From NCBI GenBank assembly GCA_025642075.2, contig JAODUO010000440.1:253501-317500 (forward strand): DNA of 64,000 bases, in the 5' to 3' direction. A program made the position numbers and the translations under genes. This document shows, in pieces, positions 40,801-46,386 of this stretch (the stretch's first letter is position 1; every line of letters starts with the position of its first letter). Origin of the DNA: Ridgeia piscesae (lineage: Eukaryota; Annelida; Polychaeta; Sabellida; Siboglinidae). The notes below the pieces were generated by a model. It did not search any database and was not told the origin of the DNA. It worked only from the letters and a program-made list of their open reading frames with translations.

Positions 40801-43059
40801 CGTCATGGCAACAAACCACACTATCAGAGAACTCCAACTTCACTTGCAACATATTCTGTCACACACCAACTCAACACTACACAAACTGTCGTTTTGTTTT
40901 CCTTAGCACAGCTACTACAAATACAAAAATACTACTGCCCAGTATTTGTAAATACTGAACCAATATGATTATTTTTTGCTTGTGTCTGCATTCAACAAAT
41001 ACTTTATGCCAGTAGAGATAATAGTGCTGTTTCAACTTGACTGGCTTGTAACGATAATTTATTCCTCACACATACATATATACTGGCTTTTATAGCAATA
41101 TTCAAAATGTGAAATATACAACGGAAGATATACAGTGAGCAATAGTTGCAACACTCCCAGATATACCTTTTCAACAAAAAAGAGACTCCTGTTAATATCA
41201 ATATGATCACTTCTTAGGAGCAACCGAGAAAATAATATATACATATTCATCTGTATGTATAATTCTGTGTTTTCTATAAACAAAAAGAATATGTCTAAAT
41301 ATTGTATAAGTTCAATTGTTTTAGTTCTTCACTGTTCTTGTAATTTAATAGGTTAAGTTCTTTAAAAAGAGGTTATATGTGAATTGCATTTGCCTAGTGT
41401 GATAATTATCGCCGCTTACTCTTGTTGTATTTTCATTAATCTGTTGCTATGGTAGCCCCAAGTCATAAGGCAATAATTAATAGGACATAACAGCAGTGCA
41501 TTATATAATATTACCATTAATATTTCTAAGGGTATAACATGTTTTAATCAGTTCAATATTCCTATGGTTTTGGAACATTTATTCGACTTTTTATGTGTTT
41601 TTTCCAGTTTAAGTTAGCACCATGTGCTAAATCTAAGATGTTAAATTCTTTTACCCTCTCAATGTTTGCTATATTTGTTTAGAAACAGACTATGTATAAG
41701 TTTATAAGGCATTTGGAAAGTCAACAAATTTTGAAAATATGATAGCTATAGAGTTTCTGATATGCATTATGCATATATCCAGAGATCAACCATGGCACTT
41801 TATCATTGATCAGAACCTTTTTACTGAAAATCCAAGTCTATAAGCAACCTGGGCACTCTGATATGGAATTACCTATTTACAAATCTACTAATTCTCACTG
41901 CTTTATAATTAGTTATCACAGTATTAATTTTGTGAAAATGTCGACTTCCGAACCTTGTGGGATTGTTCGTCGAGCTGCTTCTTCTTTTGGGTGTATCCTT
42001 CCTCGATCTGCAGAAGCTGAGCTTCCTTCATCTGGAGATCATACTCCAGTCGGTGTCGCTTCTTCTCCAGTTGTTCACAAGTCTCCATCAGCATCTTGTT
42101 GTCGGTGGCCATGGCCGAGTAGGCCATCCGCTCCACGTCAAACTTCTGTTTCTGTTTCGTGTTCACCTGCGACAGACACATTCAAACAACGCGAATCAAT
42201 ATATGGTAGTCTTTCATCGAAAACTGGAACAAATTTTAAACATAAATTTTCATGCATAAAAACTCATGTAAATTAACAAACTAAAACACTCATCATCCGA
42301 TGGTGCGACACACACACACAGGCACTGAGGATGGTTTCCACTGTAATCTTAATGACACTCATAATTAACAGCTGGCTATTAGGTTAACTATCAGTTCTAC
42401 TATTGACATTTCTGACTATTGGCCCACAGTAAAGAATAGCATTAGCACAACTGGCAGGGACACAAATCAAATGGATCAGCATTAATTAGCTATAAATAAA
42501 CACCTCAAATGGCACTGTAAAGAAAACATAAGATAAAAGTATGTTCTTATAAGTATCCAGTCCTCAGGATTGCTCAAAGCACTTTACACTTTACTCCCTG
42601 GCAGACCTGTTCAATCAAACACAAACTCAACTTCTCTGAGAATCATCCTGCCACGCTGCAATTAATGCGCAAAGGCAAATATCCACCACTGGCCTTAGCC
42701 AGGTACTCATTCATACAGCTGAGTGAACTTGAGCAATGTAGAGTGAACAAAATTGTCCAAAGTTTAAGAGCACTGGATTTAAAACTGGGTTCTCTTTAGT
42801 CGGGAGTTCGAAGCTCTAACCCTGAACCACTGCATTCTACACTGATTTGTCATTGAAAAAATACCAAGCTGGCCAATATAAAGGCTATTACACCAAAGGC
42901 CTAACAATGAGTGACACTGACCTGTTCCATGCTTTCGATCTGTAACTGGCGCTGCTGTAGTTCTTTGCGCAGACGGTCGCGTTGTTTTTCCAGCTCCTCG
43001 ATGTTGCTGAGTGCCTTCAACGGCAGGCCGTCCTTCCACTCATGGCTTGCCCAGCTCAT
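1..43059 (-). CDS. CENPF: CENP-F-like giant coiled-coil protein (15 coding exons seen, 3' end outside window)
   Basis: CENP-F is a very long coiled-coil protein of the nuclear matrix, nuclear envelope and outer kinetochore; it binds microtubules and dynein regulators. The first coding exon reads [17 protein letters not shown], against MSWALEEWKEGLPTRAL in vertebrate CENP-F, and exon 2 ([19 protein letters not shown]) matches the next conserved stretch. Coding exons on the minus strand are 43059-42922, 42166-41954, 40796-40698, 39355-39224, 37645-37595, 36120-35926, 34356-33937, 33495-33292, 27701-27489, 25676-25481, 24829-24778, 15331-15118, 13811-13563, 12892-12614 and 8941-1. All joins keep frame; every intron is phase 0 except those flanking exon 11. 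The visible part is about 3,865 codons, already longer than human CENP-F (about 3,200), and no stop codon is reached. One frameshift lies near 8428. The orthology rests on the N-terminus; the rest is generic Glu/Lys/Gln/Leu-rich coiled coil. A missed small exon cannot be excluded. Confidence 0.85.
1141..4113 (-). repeat. In-frame ~1.5 kb tandem duplication inside the CENP-F-like exon
   Basis: Block 1141-2595 and block 2632-4113 are almost identical by eye at the nucleotide level, including silent positions, with an offset of 1491 bases (497 codons). Differences are in multiples of three: block one has an extra 42-nt unit and block two an extra piece of about 66 nt near 3606-3675. Both encode [12 protein letters not shown]..., [13 protein letters not shown] and [15 protein letters not shown]. 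The duplication looks recent, or is an assembly artefact. Confidence 0.85.
1878..2010 (-). repeat. 42-nt (14-residue) coding repeat, three copies; two more at 3369-3460
   Basis: The unit encodes [14 protein letters not shown], exactly two heptads, three times in the first duplicated block and twice in the second. Copy number differs between blocks, so it changed after the block duplication. Confidence 0.9.
6571..8200 (-). repeat. Five 327-nt (109-residue) coiled-coil repeats
   Basis: The phrase LLQQIQ.SK recurs at 327-base spacing (plus-strand marks near 6581, 6908, 7235, 7562 and 7889), followed each time by [23 protein letters not shown] and an L-rich segment. A decayed sixth unit (LLQQQ) sits at 6244. 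The spacing is exact although the copies have diverged, so the period appears to be maintained. Confidence 0.8.
8425..8440 (-). other. Frameshift in the giant coiled-coil exon
   Basis: Upstream of this point the coiled coil (ending RVVTLEK) is in the frame whose codons end at positions 8941, 8938 and so on. Downstream the coiled coil ([18 protein letters not shown]) is one base out of step. Staying in the first frame gives non-coiled sequence and a stop at about 8324. One surplus base, for example the G at 8428, explains it. There is no homopolymer. It may be an assembly error or a real mutation. Confidence 0.8.
8942..9283. other. Intron 14 segment with nothing recognisable
   Basis: AT-rich intron sequence just upstream of the exon 15 acceptor (GTTTGTGTTGCAG on the minus strand). 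I see no gene or repeat. Confidence 0.6.
9284..10707. repeat. 46-bp minisatellite, about 31 copies
   Basis: The unit begins TCTTTATGTTAATTCTCGTT and ends with GGCCTGCTGGTGGTGGAC. A minority of units lack one base in the GGTGGTGG run or have CATTGAC/CTGATGG variants. It lies in CENP-F intron 14. Confidence 0.97.
10708..11031. other. Spacer between two minisatellites, no gene seen
   Basis: Unique intronic sequence with no coding exon on either strand. Confidence 0.55.
11032..12508. repeat. 27-bp minisatellite with higher-order structure
   Basis: The unit is CTATCCAGTAACCAGTACAT followed by CTGTCAC, about 55 copies, with CCTAACC and CCTATCC variants and some shortened 20-bp units. Variants are ordered: a 74-bp composite at 11160-11395 and a 108-bp (4 x 27) composite at about 11411-11950. 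The open frame on the minus strand (GYWIGDRCT repeats) is a by-product of the unit length being a multiple of three. Confidence 0.97.
12614..12892 (-). CDS. CENPF: CENP-F-like exon 14
   Basis: 93 codons, phase 0 (CTGCAG|GATCTC acceptor, CTGCGG|GTAGGT donor). Coiled coil from [20 protein letters not shown] to [11 protein letters not shown]. Confidence 0.88.
12893..13562. other. CENP-F intron 13, no other feature
   Basis: AT-rich intron; only a short direct repeat of TACATCGCTATTTATGTCAC at 13027-13068 is visible. Confidence 0.6.
13563..13811 (-). CDS. CENPF: CENP-F-like exon 13
   Basis: 83 codons, phase 0 (TCACTCAG|GCGAAG acceptor, GTGAAG|GTGGGC donor). Coiled coil with [20 protein letters not shown] and [14 protein letters not shown]. 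Confidence 0.85.
13865..14005. repeat. Dispersed repeat, copy 1 (second copy at 63745-63872)
   Basis: Shares GGTGACCATTGGTAAATACTTCAGAT-like sequence and the phrases GTGGCTTTC and CCATGGATAATATTAC with 63745-63872, in the same orientation and at roughly 80 per cent identity by eye. Family not recognised. Confidence 0.75.
14221..14515 (-). mobile_element. tRNA-derived SINE, copy 1
   Basis: Read on the minus strand, the right end resembles a tRNA promoter: GTGGCTAGGGATAGAGACTC (A-box-like), then GGGTTTGACTCC (close to the B-box consensus GGTTCGANTCC). The body (for example ACTTTACTCCCTGG on the plus strand) aligns with 42545-42835 along its whole length, about 65-70 per cent identical by eye. 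It lies in CENP-F intron 12. Confidence 0.7.
14516..15117. other. CENP-F intron 12 remainder
   Basis: No coding exon seen. A short direct duplication (ACACGGGATGCTGGGATGAC / ACATGGGATGCTGGGATGAC) lies at 15045-15112, just downstream of the exon 12 donor. Confidence 0.55.
15118..15331 (-). CDS. CENPF: CENP-F-like exon 12
   Basis: 214 nt, acceptor GACTTCAG|TGGGAAG, donor GATCAG|GTTAGA. It opens with a glycine-rich stretch ([19 protein letters not shown]), then coiled coil ([20 protein letters not shown]). A nearer CAACAG acceptor upstream would give an immediate stop in phase 2, so this one is chosen. Confidence 0.75.
15332..16687. other. Start of the 9.4-kb CENP-F intron 11, no gene seen
   Basis: AT-rich unique sequence with no supported exon or recognised repeat. 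Confidence 0.55.
16688..18872. repeat. 42-bp minisatellite, about 52 copies
   Basis: The unit is ACAAACAAATGACAAACACA then ATACAGAACAACATTACAAA and AC. Variants (ACGCAAAC, ACGAAAC, ATGCAAAC, ATATAAAAAACATT) occur in short runs. Because 42 is divisible by three, several frames on both strands are open for over 600 codons; these are not genes. Confidence 0.97.
18873..19246. other. Spacer between arrays, no gene seen
   Basis: Unique AT-rich intron sequence. Confidence 0.5.
19247..21508. repeat. 45-bp minisatellite, about 50 copies
   Basis: The unit is CTGCTGTATAAACATGCTGG then GCTAGGACAAAGAATCCTAC and TGTCA. Main variants are CACTGC/CATTGC; a few units carry one extra A (near 20105, 20422, 20918, 21504) that breaks the open frames. 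Open frames here ([10 protein letters not shown] repeats) are artefacts. Confidence 0.97.
21509..23394. other. Intron 11 unique sequence, no gene seen
   Basis: AT-rich. Around 23090-23190 a loose repetition of GTTAGTGACATGCAA-like phrases is visible. No supported exon. Confidence 0.5.
23395..23790. repeat. 42-bp minisatellite, about 7 copies plus decayed edge
   Basis: The unit is CAGTTCCACAATCACATCAC then AGCAGGGACACTACACACTT and GT. Copies decay after 23640. Confidence 0.95.
24004..24230. repeat. (AT)n microsatellite cluster
   Basis: Three (TA)n tracts separated by short unique sequence. Confidence 0.95.
24270..24316. other. Inverted repeat (hairpin-forming)
   Basis: Perfect 12-bp arms TTTATGCAGACC (24270-24281) and GGTCTGCATAAA (24305-24316). 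A second inner pairing TGCTTTG/CAAAGCA extends the stem after a two-base bulge. It lies between two (AT)n clusters. Confidence 0.85.
24438..24685. repeat. (AT)n microsatellite with TGTGTGTAC interruptions
   Basis: About 250 bp of TA dinucleotides ending about 90 bp downstream of the exon 11 donor. Confidence 0.97.
24778..24829 (-). CDS. CENPF: CENP-F-like exon 11 (52-nt exon)
   Basis: 52 nt between a TGTGTAG acceptor and an AT|GTGAGT donor. With the base carried from exon 10 it reads [17 protein letters not shown] and leaves phase 2, which the exon 12 acceptor resolves. It is accepted because both splice sites and both phase changes fit. Confidence 0.65.
24830..25480. other. CENP-F intron 10, no other feature
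   Basis: AT-rich. The open frame on the plus strand through 25177-25851 crosses exon 10 in antisense and has no support. Confidence 0.55.
25481..25676 (-). CDS. CENPF: CENP-F-like exon 10
   Basis: 196 nt encoding [20 protein letters not shown] onward to LTKYN, ending phase 1 at an AATG|GTGAGT donor. The acceptor (TTTTTAAG) has an unusual A before AG, but frame and composition fit. Confidence 0.8.
25677..27488. other. CENP-F intron 9
   Basis: AT-rich unique sequence with one (TA)n tract at about 25787-25819. No gene seen. Confidence 0.55.
27489..27701 (-). CDS. CENPF: CENP-F-like exon 9
   Basis: 71 codons, phase 0 (GGTGCAG|TTAAAG acceptor, CAACAG|GTGACC donor). Coiled coil from [16 protein letters not shown] to GRWKYLEQQ. 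The 31-bp minisatellite begins only a few bases upstream of the acceptor. Confidence 0.85.
27704..33010. repeat. 31-bp minisatellite, about 160 copies (largest array)
   Basis: The unit is ACACAGCTGTTAACACATGA then GTGCTACATGA. CACATGAG and CACACGAG variants form long blocks: mostly TG from 27704 to 28610, CG 28800-29230, TG 29240-29680, CG to about 31850, TG to 32740. Local scrambled patches occur near 28625-28730, 29555-29575, 31375-31410, 31825-31845, 31965-32000 and 32325-32395. Copies decay between 32740 and 33010. The array starts a few bases from the exon 9 acceptor. Confidence 0.97.
33292..33495 (-). CDS. CENPF: CENP-F-like exon 8
   Basis: 68 codons, phase 0 (CCACAG|GCCAAG acceptor, AGATCG|GTCTGT donor). 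Coiled coil including [20 protein letters not shown] and a basic KRRKQEDQL end. Confidence 0.85.
33496..33936. other. CENP-F intron 7, no other feature
   Basis: Short AT-rich intron with a brief GTTATTACTG repetition at 33528-33575. Confidence 0.55.
33937..34356 (-). CDS. CENPF: CENP-F-like exon 7 (basic Ser/Arg linker plus coiled coil)
   Basis: 140 codons, phase 0 (GTTTCAG acceptor, ATGAAG|GTATGT donor). It starts [13 protein letters not shown], then a basic proline-rich patch ([14 protein letters not shown]) and a Ser/Arg-rich stretch ([18 protein letters not shown]), then returns to coiled coil ([18 protein letters not shown]). The non-helical insert may be a regulatory or nuclear-targeting linker; that is an inference. 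Confidence 0.85.
34365..34740. repeat. 23-bp minisatellite, about 7 good copies with decayed flanks
   Basis: The core unit GGATGACAGGTACATGAAAA plus GAT repeats from 34500 to 34630; degenerate GATGACAGGCAGATGGGAAGG-type copies flank it. It starts about 10-15 bp upstream of the exon 7 acceptor. Confidence 0.9.
34741..35925. other. CENP-F intron 6 remainder, no gene seen
   Basis: AT-rich. A 70-codon minus-strand open frame at 35052-35264 has no splice or family support. Confidence 0.5.
35926..36120 (-). CDS. CENPF: CENP-F-like exon 6
   Basis: 65 codons, phase 0, from TGTGTCAG|GTGGGGAGG to CAGAAG|GTACGTG. Contains [20 protein letters not shown], a coiled coil. The acceptor and first six exon bases are also present in every unit of the 53-bp minisatellite lying immediately upstream. 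Confidence 0.85.
36110..37082 (-). repeat. 53-bp minisatellite whose unit contains the exon 6 splice acceptor, about 18 copies
   Basis: On the plus strand the unit is CGCCCCCACCTGACACACAA then CTTGACTTAGGGACAATCTC and AAAGACATCTCAA. On the minus (gene) strand each unit contains GTGTGTCAG followed by GTGGGG, the same acceptor and first six bases as true exon 6. Reading on from an upstream copy in the gene frame meets TGA at the eighth codon. Confidence 0.95.
37105..37235. repeat. Dispersed repeat, copy 1 (second copy at 40070-40225)
   Basis: TTTAGAACAATCCAATCAAA, CACTGCCCCA, GTTTCTGAGAT and AAGTCCATAAG-like phrases occur in the same order at 40070-40225. Family not recognised. Confidence 0.65.
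37400..37470. repeat. CA-rich simple repeat
   Basis: Imperfect (CACA)n/(CTCACACA)n sequence. Confidence 0.85.
37595..37645 (-). CDS. CENPF: CENP-F-like exon 5 (short)
   Basis: 17 codons, [17 protein letters not shown], between a CTCACAG acceptor and an AAG|GTAAGG donor, phase 0. An alternative upstream acceptor (CACTCAG|GAGACC) would add 20 nt and needs the alternative donor in exon 4. A 44-bp minisatellite begins about 30 bp upstream of the acceptor. Confidence 0.6.
37675..38648. repeat. 44-bp minisatellite, about 22 copies
   Basis: The unit is ACTAGTGTCTGTCAGTGAGT then ACACACCACAGCACACTGGT and ACAG, with GTGTGTAC, GAGTGGAC and GTGCCTG variants. It starts about 30 bp upstream of the exon 5 acceptor. 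Confidence 0.97.
38649..39223. other. CENP-F intron 4 remainder, no gene seen
   Basis: Unique AT-rich intron sequence. Confidence 0.5.
39224..39355 (-). CDS. CENPF: CENP-F-like exon 4
   Basis: 44 codons from a TTACAG acceptor (GACATGTTACAAGACCAGC) to a proposed GAT|GTGCGC donor, phase 0. Includes [20 protein letters not shown]. The donor is weak; alternatives a few bases away (for example AATG|GTGTGT) would pair with a different acceptor for exon 5. Confidence 0.65.
39356..40069. other. CENP-F intron 3, left part, no gene seen
   Basis: Unique intron sequence. Confidence 0.5.
40070..40225. repeat. Dispersed repeat, copy 2 (pairs with 37105-37235)
   Basis: Shares ATTATCCAATCAAATAAAG, CAGTGCCCCA, GTTTCTAAGAT and TAAGTCCACGGG with the first copy in the same order and orientation. 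Confidence 0.65.
40698..40796 (-). CDS. CENPF: CENP-F-like exon 3
   Basis: 33 codons, phase 0 (GACAG acceptor, AGG|GTGAGG donor). It encodes [19 protein letters not shown]..., a regular heptad pattern. There is no direct homology match beyond the coiled coil; frame and splice sites support it. Confidence 0.7.
40797..41953. other. CENP-F intron 2, no gene seen
   Basis: AT-rich unique sequence. Confidence 0.5.
41954..42166 (-). CDS. CENPF: CENP-F-like exon 2
   Basis: 71 codons, phase 0 at both ends (CAG acceptor at 42167-42169, AAG|GTTCGG donor). It encodes the conserved CENP-F N-terminal coiled coil with [19 protein letters not shown], close to the human segment at the same place. Confidence 0.9.
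42545..42835 (-). mobile_element. tRNA-derived SINE, copy 2
   Basis: Same family and orientation as 14221-14515. The minus-strand head reads GCAGTGGTTCAGGGTTAGAG (A-box-like) with a decayed B-box (CAGTTTTAAATCC); the body shares ACTTTACTCCCTGG, CAGACCTGTTCAAT and AGCTGAGTGAAC. It lies in CENP-F intron 1. Confidence 0.7.
42922..43059 (-). CDS. CENPF: CENP-F-like exon 1 (start codon exon)
   Basis: 46 codons starting at the ATG at 43057-43059 and ending IESMEQ at a GTCAGT donor, phase 0. It carries the diagnostic MSWA..EWK.GLP..AL motif followed by the start of a coiled coil ([19 protein letters not shown]). Upstream on the minus strand a CCCTAG acceptor about 25 bases before the ATG suggests a separate non-coding first exon. 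Confidence 0.9.
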
Positions 43060-43634
43060 CTTGATGTCGGATGTGCGGTGCCCAGACTAGGGTAGAATAT
43101 GCGGGGTTGCGTTGTCTGTGTTCACCACAAATCTGCTCCCAGTCAGACTGAAGACAGAAACAACTGCTAGTAAAAAATTCCATAGAATGCGTATGGAATA
43201 TATTTACAGACCAAATTGCTTATAAATCAAACATCAGCAAAGAATCGCAATATCACTCTTATATCTTTGGAGAAATAACACTTGGAAGATTATTAGTGTC
43301 AAAGTTGAGATTATTTCATGGACCCGACTAGTCTGGAAAATACCTAGGGATCTGCCTTCCAGTTCCATAGTAATATATTCACCTTCTTAATTCTTTCCAT
43401 TTATGCCCACAATCAATGTGTTGACTATTTTCTTACTCAAGTTACTGATTCGGACTGCCCCGTCACAATGACAAATAGAGTGATGAGTGGAACAATAATC
43501 AGCAGGAATGAAAAATACCCTCAGAATATAAGAGAGTAGTGAACAATAAATCAACAAGTAACTAAAATAATCATGATACCTCTGATCTGATCAGATTATT
43601 GCATATGACTAGTTGCTTGCTTGATTATGGGAGG

Positions 43635-43800
43635 CAAATGTGTCAACAAGCTTGGCCTTGGACTGCATCCTAGGTGAGGGCGTTCCATTGTGTTATGGTT
43701 CGGGTGAGGGTCTGTACAGGATCTTGCAGCCAATGCAGATAATAGACGCGCGTTTTGCTTTAATTGTTCCTGCGATGGCTATCCGATTCCGAGTGTATCT
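43635..43800. repeat. Dispersed repeat, copy 1 (inverted copy at 49800-50010)
   Basis: GTCAACAAGCTTGGCCTTGG, GACTGCAT and GTTCCATTGTGTTAT match, loosely, the minus strand of 49800-50010 (GTCGACAATCTTGGCCTTGA, GACTGCAT, GTCCCATTATTTTAT). Short open frames in both copies (LDCI..GVPL.Y) reflect the shared sequence. Not assigned to a family. Confidence 0.5.
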
Positions 43801-44163
43801 ATCACGAATGATTGAAGGATGAGATGACTGATGATGTATTACGTCTGTAGATTGTCACTTACATATACACATAGGGTAACTTAAAAAACAGTAAAACGGA
43901 AGGGGACTTTGCGATCCGACTTTGCTTCCTTCGAGGCTGGGATAATAGCTTTGCGACTTACGCGCTCCTAAAAGACTGTCATTGTGTCAAAATTTAGTGG
44001 ATTGGGAGGGAAACTCAAAACCACTCGCACTCGCCTCCGTTGTTCGGCGTTGTCACCCCTAATCGAATGTCATTAATTCCAAGCTAACTATAATTAACCG
44101 AAATAATCATGTCATATAACATAATGAGCGTAATAAAAATGTCACCAACGTACAGTTGACTAC

Positions 44164-44260
44164 CTGGTCAGCATTTTGTTGAACACATGGCTGGAGATTT
44201 TAAACTCCCACCGCACATTCAAAACAACATTGGAGCCTCCGTGATTGGTTGGTAGCAGTT
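44164..44260 (-). promoter_or_regulatory. CENPF: Candidate cell-cycle promoter and non-coding first exon of the CENP-F-like gene
   Basis: On the minus strand this region has two CCAAT boxes (44244-44248 and 44229-44233), then TTTGAA (44218-44223), the CHR motif used by the DREAM/MuvB complex at G2/M genes, and a CCAG|GTAGTC donor at 44164. CENPF is a known G2/M gene in vertebrates. These motifs are short and chance occurrence is possible. The transcription start is not determined. Confidence 0.35.
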
Positions 44261-45251
44261 CCGGTCAGTTCCAGGTCGCGTCGGTTGTGATACACCATCG
44301 GCGTAAAATTGTTAGCTGCTTCGGCGAAATTGTTGGCCGTCGGATGACAATTTTGGTCGCTTCACAAATTATCATAAAATGTTCGGTTCATTAACATTAC
44401 TGGTTCAATAAAACAAATTTTGCCCTAACATAGACACACTATGTTAAGACAATTTTTTTTGATGTTTAGTTGTGGGTGACAAGGGTGCACAAATTGTTAC
44501 CTAGTGTTTGCATGTCAAACCCTTCCCCTTACAGTTGTGGGTTGATGTAATGGGCTGACGGCAGTGACGCTGCGGTTCCATTGTCAGAACACGGGATTTT
44601 GACGAACTTCAGGAGAGGTGCAATTTGAAGTTTTATATCCCTTCACCCAAACAACTCTCATGCATTTGCATATTATATGCACATGTGCTATATAGATATG
44701 TATGTCAATCTATATATGCATCCATGTCTGGATTCTTCCATAATCTATATGACATCTATTAAACAATTTCTATTACCTTATATGCATAAAGCTGTGAATA
44801 ATCTTTTTTCTTTGTGGACATGCTATGTCCAAGCTTAAGCACACTATTGTGACTATTTGTAGGTGAAGACAACAAAGCTTACTGATATGACCAGGTTCTT
44901 TAAATTACTTTATTGCCAATTTATATGTAAGAAACACTGTGTCACTGGTAATTTCCTATCTGATTGCATGCATATTTTTACTGCAGGCCACAATTGTGTC
45001 ATCCATCCATATGGATTCCTAACAGAAACCAGGCTGCTACAGCATGCAGATTGGGGGGTCTAAAGACGAAAATAAGTAACTTCGAACATTTTAAGTAACA
45101 CAAAAATTTATAATTGTATTTTATTAAAAACATTTAGATTCATCATACAAAATATTTCTCTGCACTATACTTCATTAATCTAAACATGTTACCATTTATT
45201 AGTTTACTTAACTAATAAATATGATATGTAATGTTATTTTTTGAATACATG

Positions 45252-45252
45252 A

Positions 45253-45290
<38 letters not shown>
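45252..45290. repeat. (AT)n microsatellite
   Basis: Uninterrupted TA dinucleotides. Confidence 0.95.
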
Positions 45291-45294
<4 letters not shown>

Positions 45295-45295
45295 A

Positions 45296-45331
45296 AGTCA
45301 AGGTTACATATATGTGTATGTAACTTTGACT
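45296..45331. other. Inverted repeat, 15-bp arms
   Basis: AGTCAAGGTTACATA (45296-45310) and TATGTAACTTTGACT (45317-45331) pair with one mismatch around a six-base loop, directly next to an (AT)n tract. It may be a tiny MITE remnant. Confidence 0.7.
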
Positions 45332-45416
45332 AATATAATTTGCTTTCAATTATATACCTAGAACAATACTAATGATGTATACATATAAACAGATTTGTCT
45401 ACATATTTGTAATAAT

Positions 45417-45434
45417 ATATTTATTATATTATAT

Positions 45435-45477
<43 letters not shown>

Positions 45478-45486
45478 CTAGGGTAT
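45417..45486. repeat. (AT)n / (ATATT)n microsatellite ending in a 14-bp palindrome
   Basis: The tract ends in ATACCCTAGGGTAT (45473-45486), a perfect palindrome. Confidence 0.85.
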
Positions 45487-45895
45487 GTATTCCTAGATGC
45501 TACATATATAGACTACTTAGGCATTAGTTAGTTACAAAGTGTGTGTTATTTTGGGGGATATACAAAAGAAAACTATGCAATAAGTTATAATATTAAACTA
45601 AAACATATTAACCAATGTTGTGAGACCTGGAAAGAGTAGAAGAATAGAGAAAAAGAGCAAAATATAGCAGGAATTGGAGAATGCTGACTGAGAACATAGT
45701 GAGAAAAAAGTGAGGAAAAAGAGGATGAAAAAAAATGGCGGAAACAGAAACCATGACCAACATGGATGCCAAGAGGAGAACAAGTGATCTACTTAAGAAA
45801 ACGATTTAACAGCCAACAGTCATACATGATGTTATATACCTAACTGGTCTGCATGTGCTATCTTTAGGGTTACACACAAGTAAAAGACAAGTATA

Positions 45896-45902
45896 TTTTA
45901 TT
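45896..45902 (-). terminator. Possible LYRM1 polyadenylation signal
   Basis: AATAAAA on the minus strand about 380 bases past the LYRM1 stop. It is the first canonical hexamer I see downstream; low specificity. Confidence 0.25.
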
Positions 45903-46161
45903 AACCGCCTTGCACATAAACAGTAATTACTTAAAAATAAAATGTGTAAACAACATCTAGATGTAAATGTATGACAGTGTGTATATAATGTGTGTATATA
46001 CACACATTCAGACACACCACATAAGATAGGTATAAACTGTAATCTTACATAGTATTTTGTATGACAGAAACTTCATTTCAATCAATATGTTATATCAAAC
46101 ATAGATGTATATTATTATCTGCATACACGTACATACCCATCATATGTAATAAATAATGTCC

Positions 46162-46203
46162 TTATTACTCCTAATAGTTAGGAGTAATAATTATTACTCC
46201 TAA
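46162..46203. other. Perfect hairpin plus third arm copy just past the LYRM1 stop
   Basis: TTATTACTCCTAA (46162-46174), a three-base loop, then TTAGGAGTAATAA (46178-46190), followed at once by the first arm again (46191-46203). It would lie in the LYRM1 3' UTR if transcription continues past 46160. Confidence 0.85.
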
Positions 46204-46281
46204 AAGTCACTCAAATTGGTAGCATATATCCCTGAGAATGAGCTTTCTTCAAAACAAATCTGTCAAGCCATTGGAGCATAT

Positions 46282-46386
46282 CTATTTGTATGACTTGATG
46301 TAGATGGGCTTCGACTGTTGGATAAATTTCATTTGGTCCTTCAATTTCCGTTTCCCAAGTGGCAGTACATTCTGTGGAATGTGGAC
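46282..46386 (-). CDS. LYRM1: LYRM1 exon 4 with stop
   Basis: 34 codons plus TAG at 46282-46284, from a polypyrimidine-rich GTCACAG acceptor. Encodes VHIPQNVLPLGKRKLKDQ onward. Confidence 0.92.
   Translation of the reverse strand, partial: VHIPQNVLPLGKRKLKDQMKFIQQSKPIYIKSYK

Larger units (their letters stand above)
43060..46281. other. Intergenic region between CENP-F-like 5' end and LYRM1 3' end
   Basis: No supported gene. It holds a dispersed repeat copy (about 43635-43800), the candidate promoter near 44200, (AT)n tracts at 45252-45290 and 45417-45475, and small inverted repeats. Base composition is least AT-rich at 43900-44350, as expected near a promoter. Confidence 0.55.
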
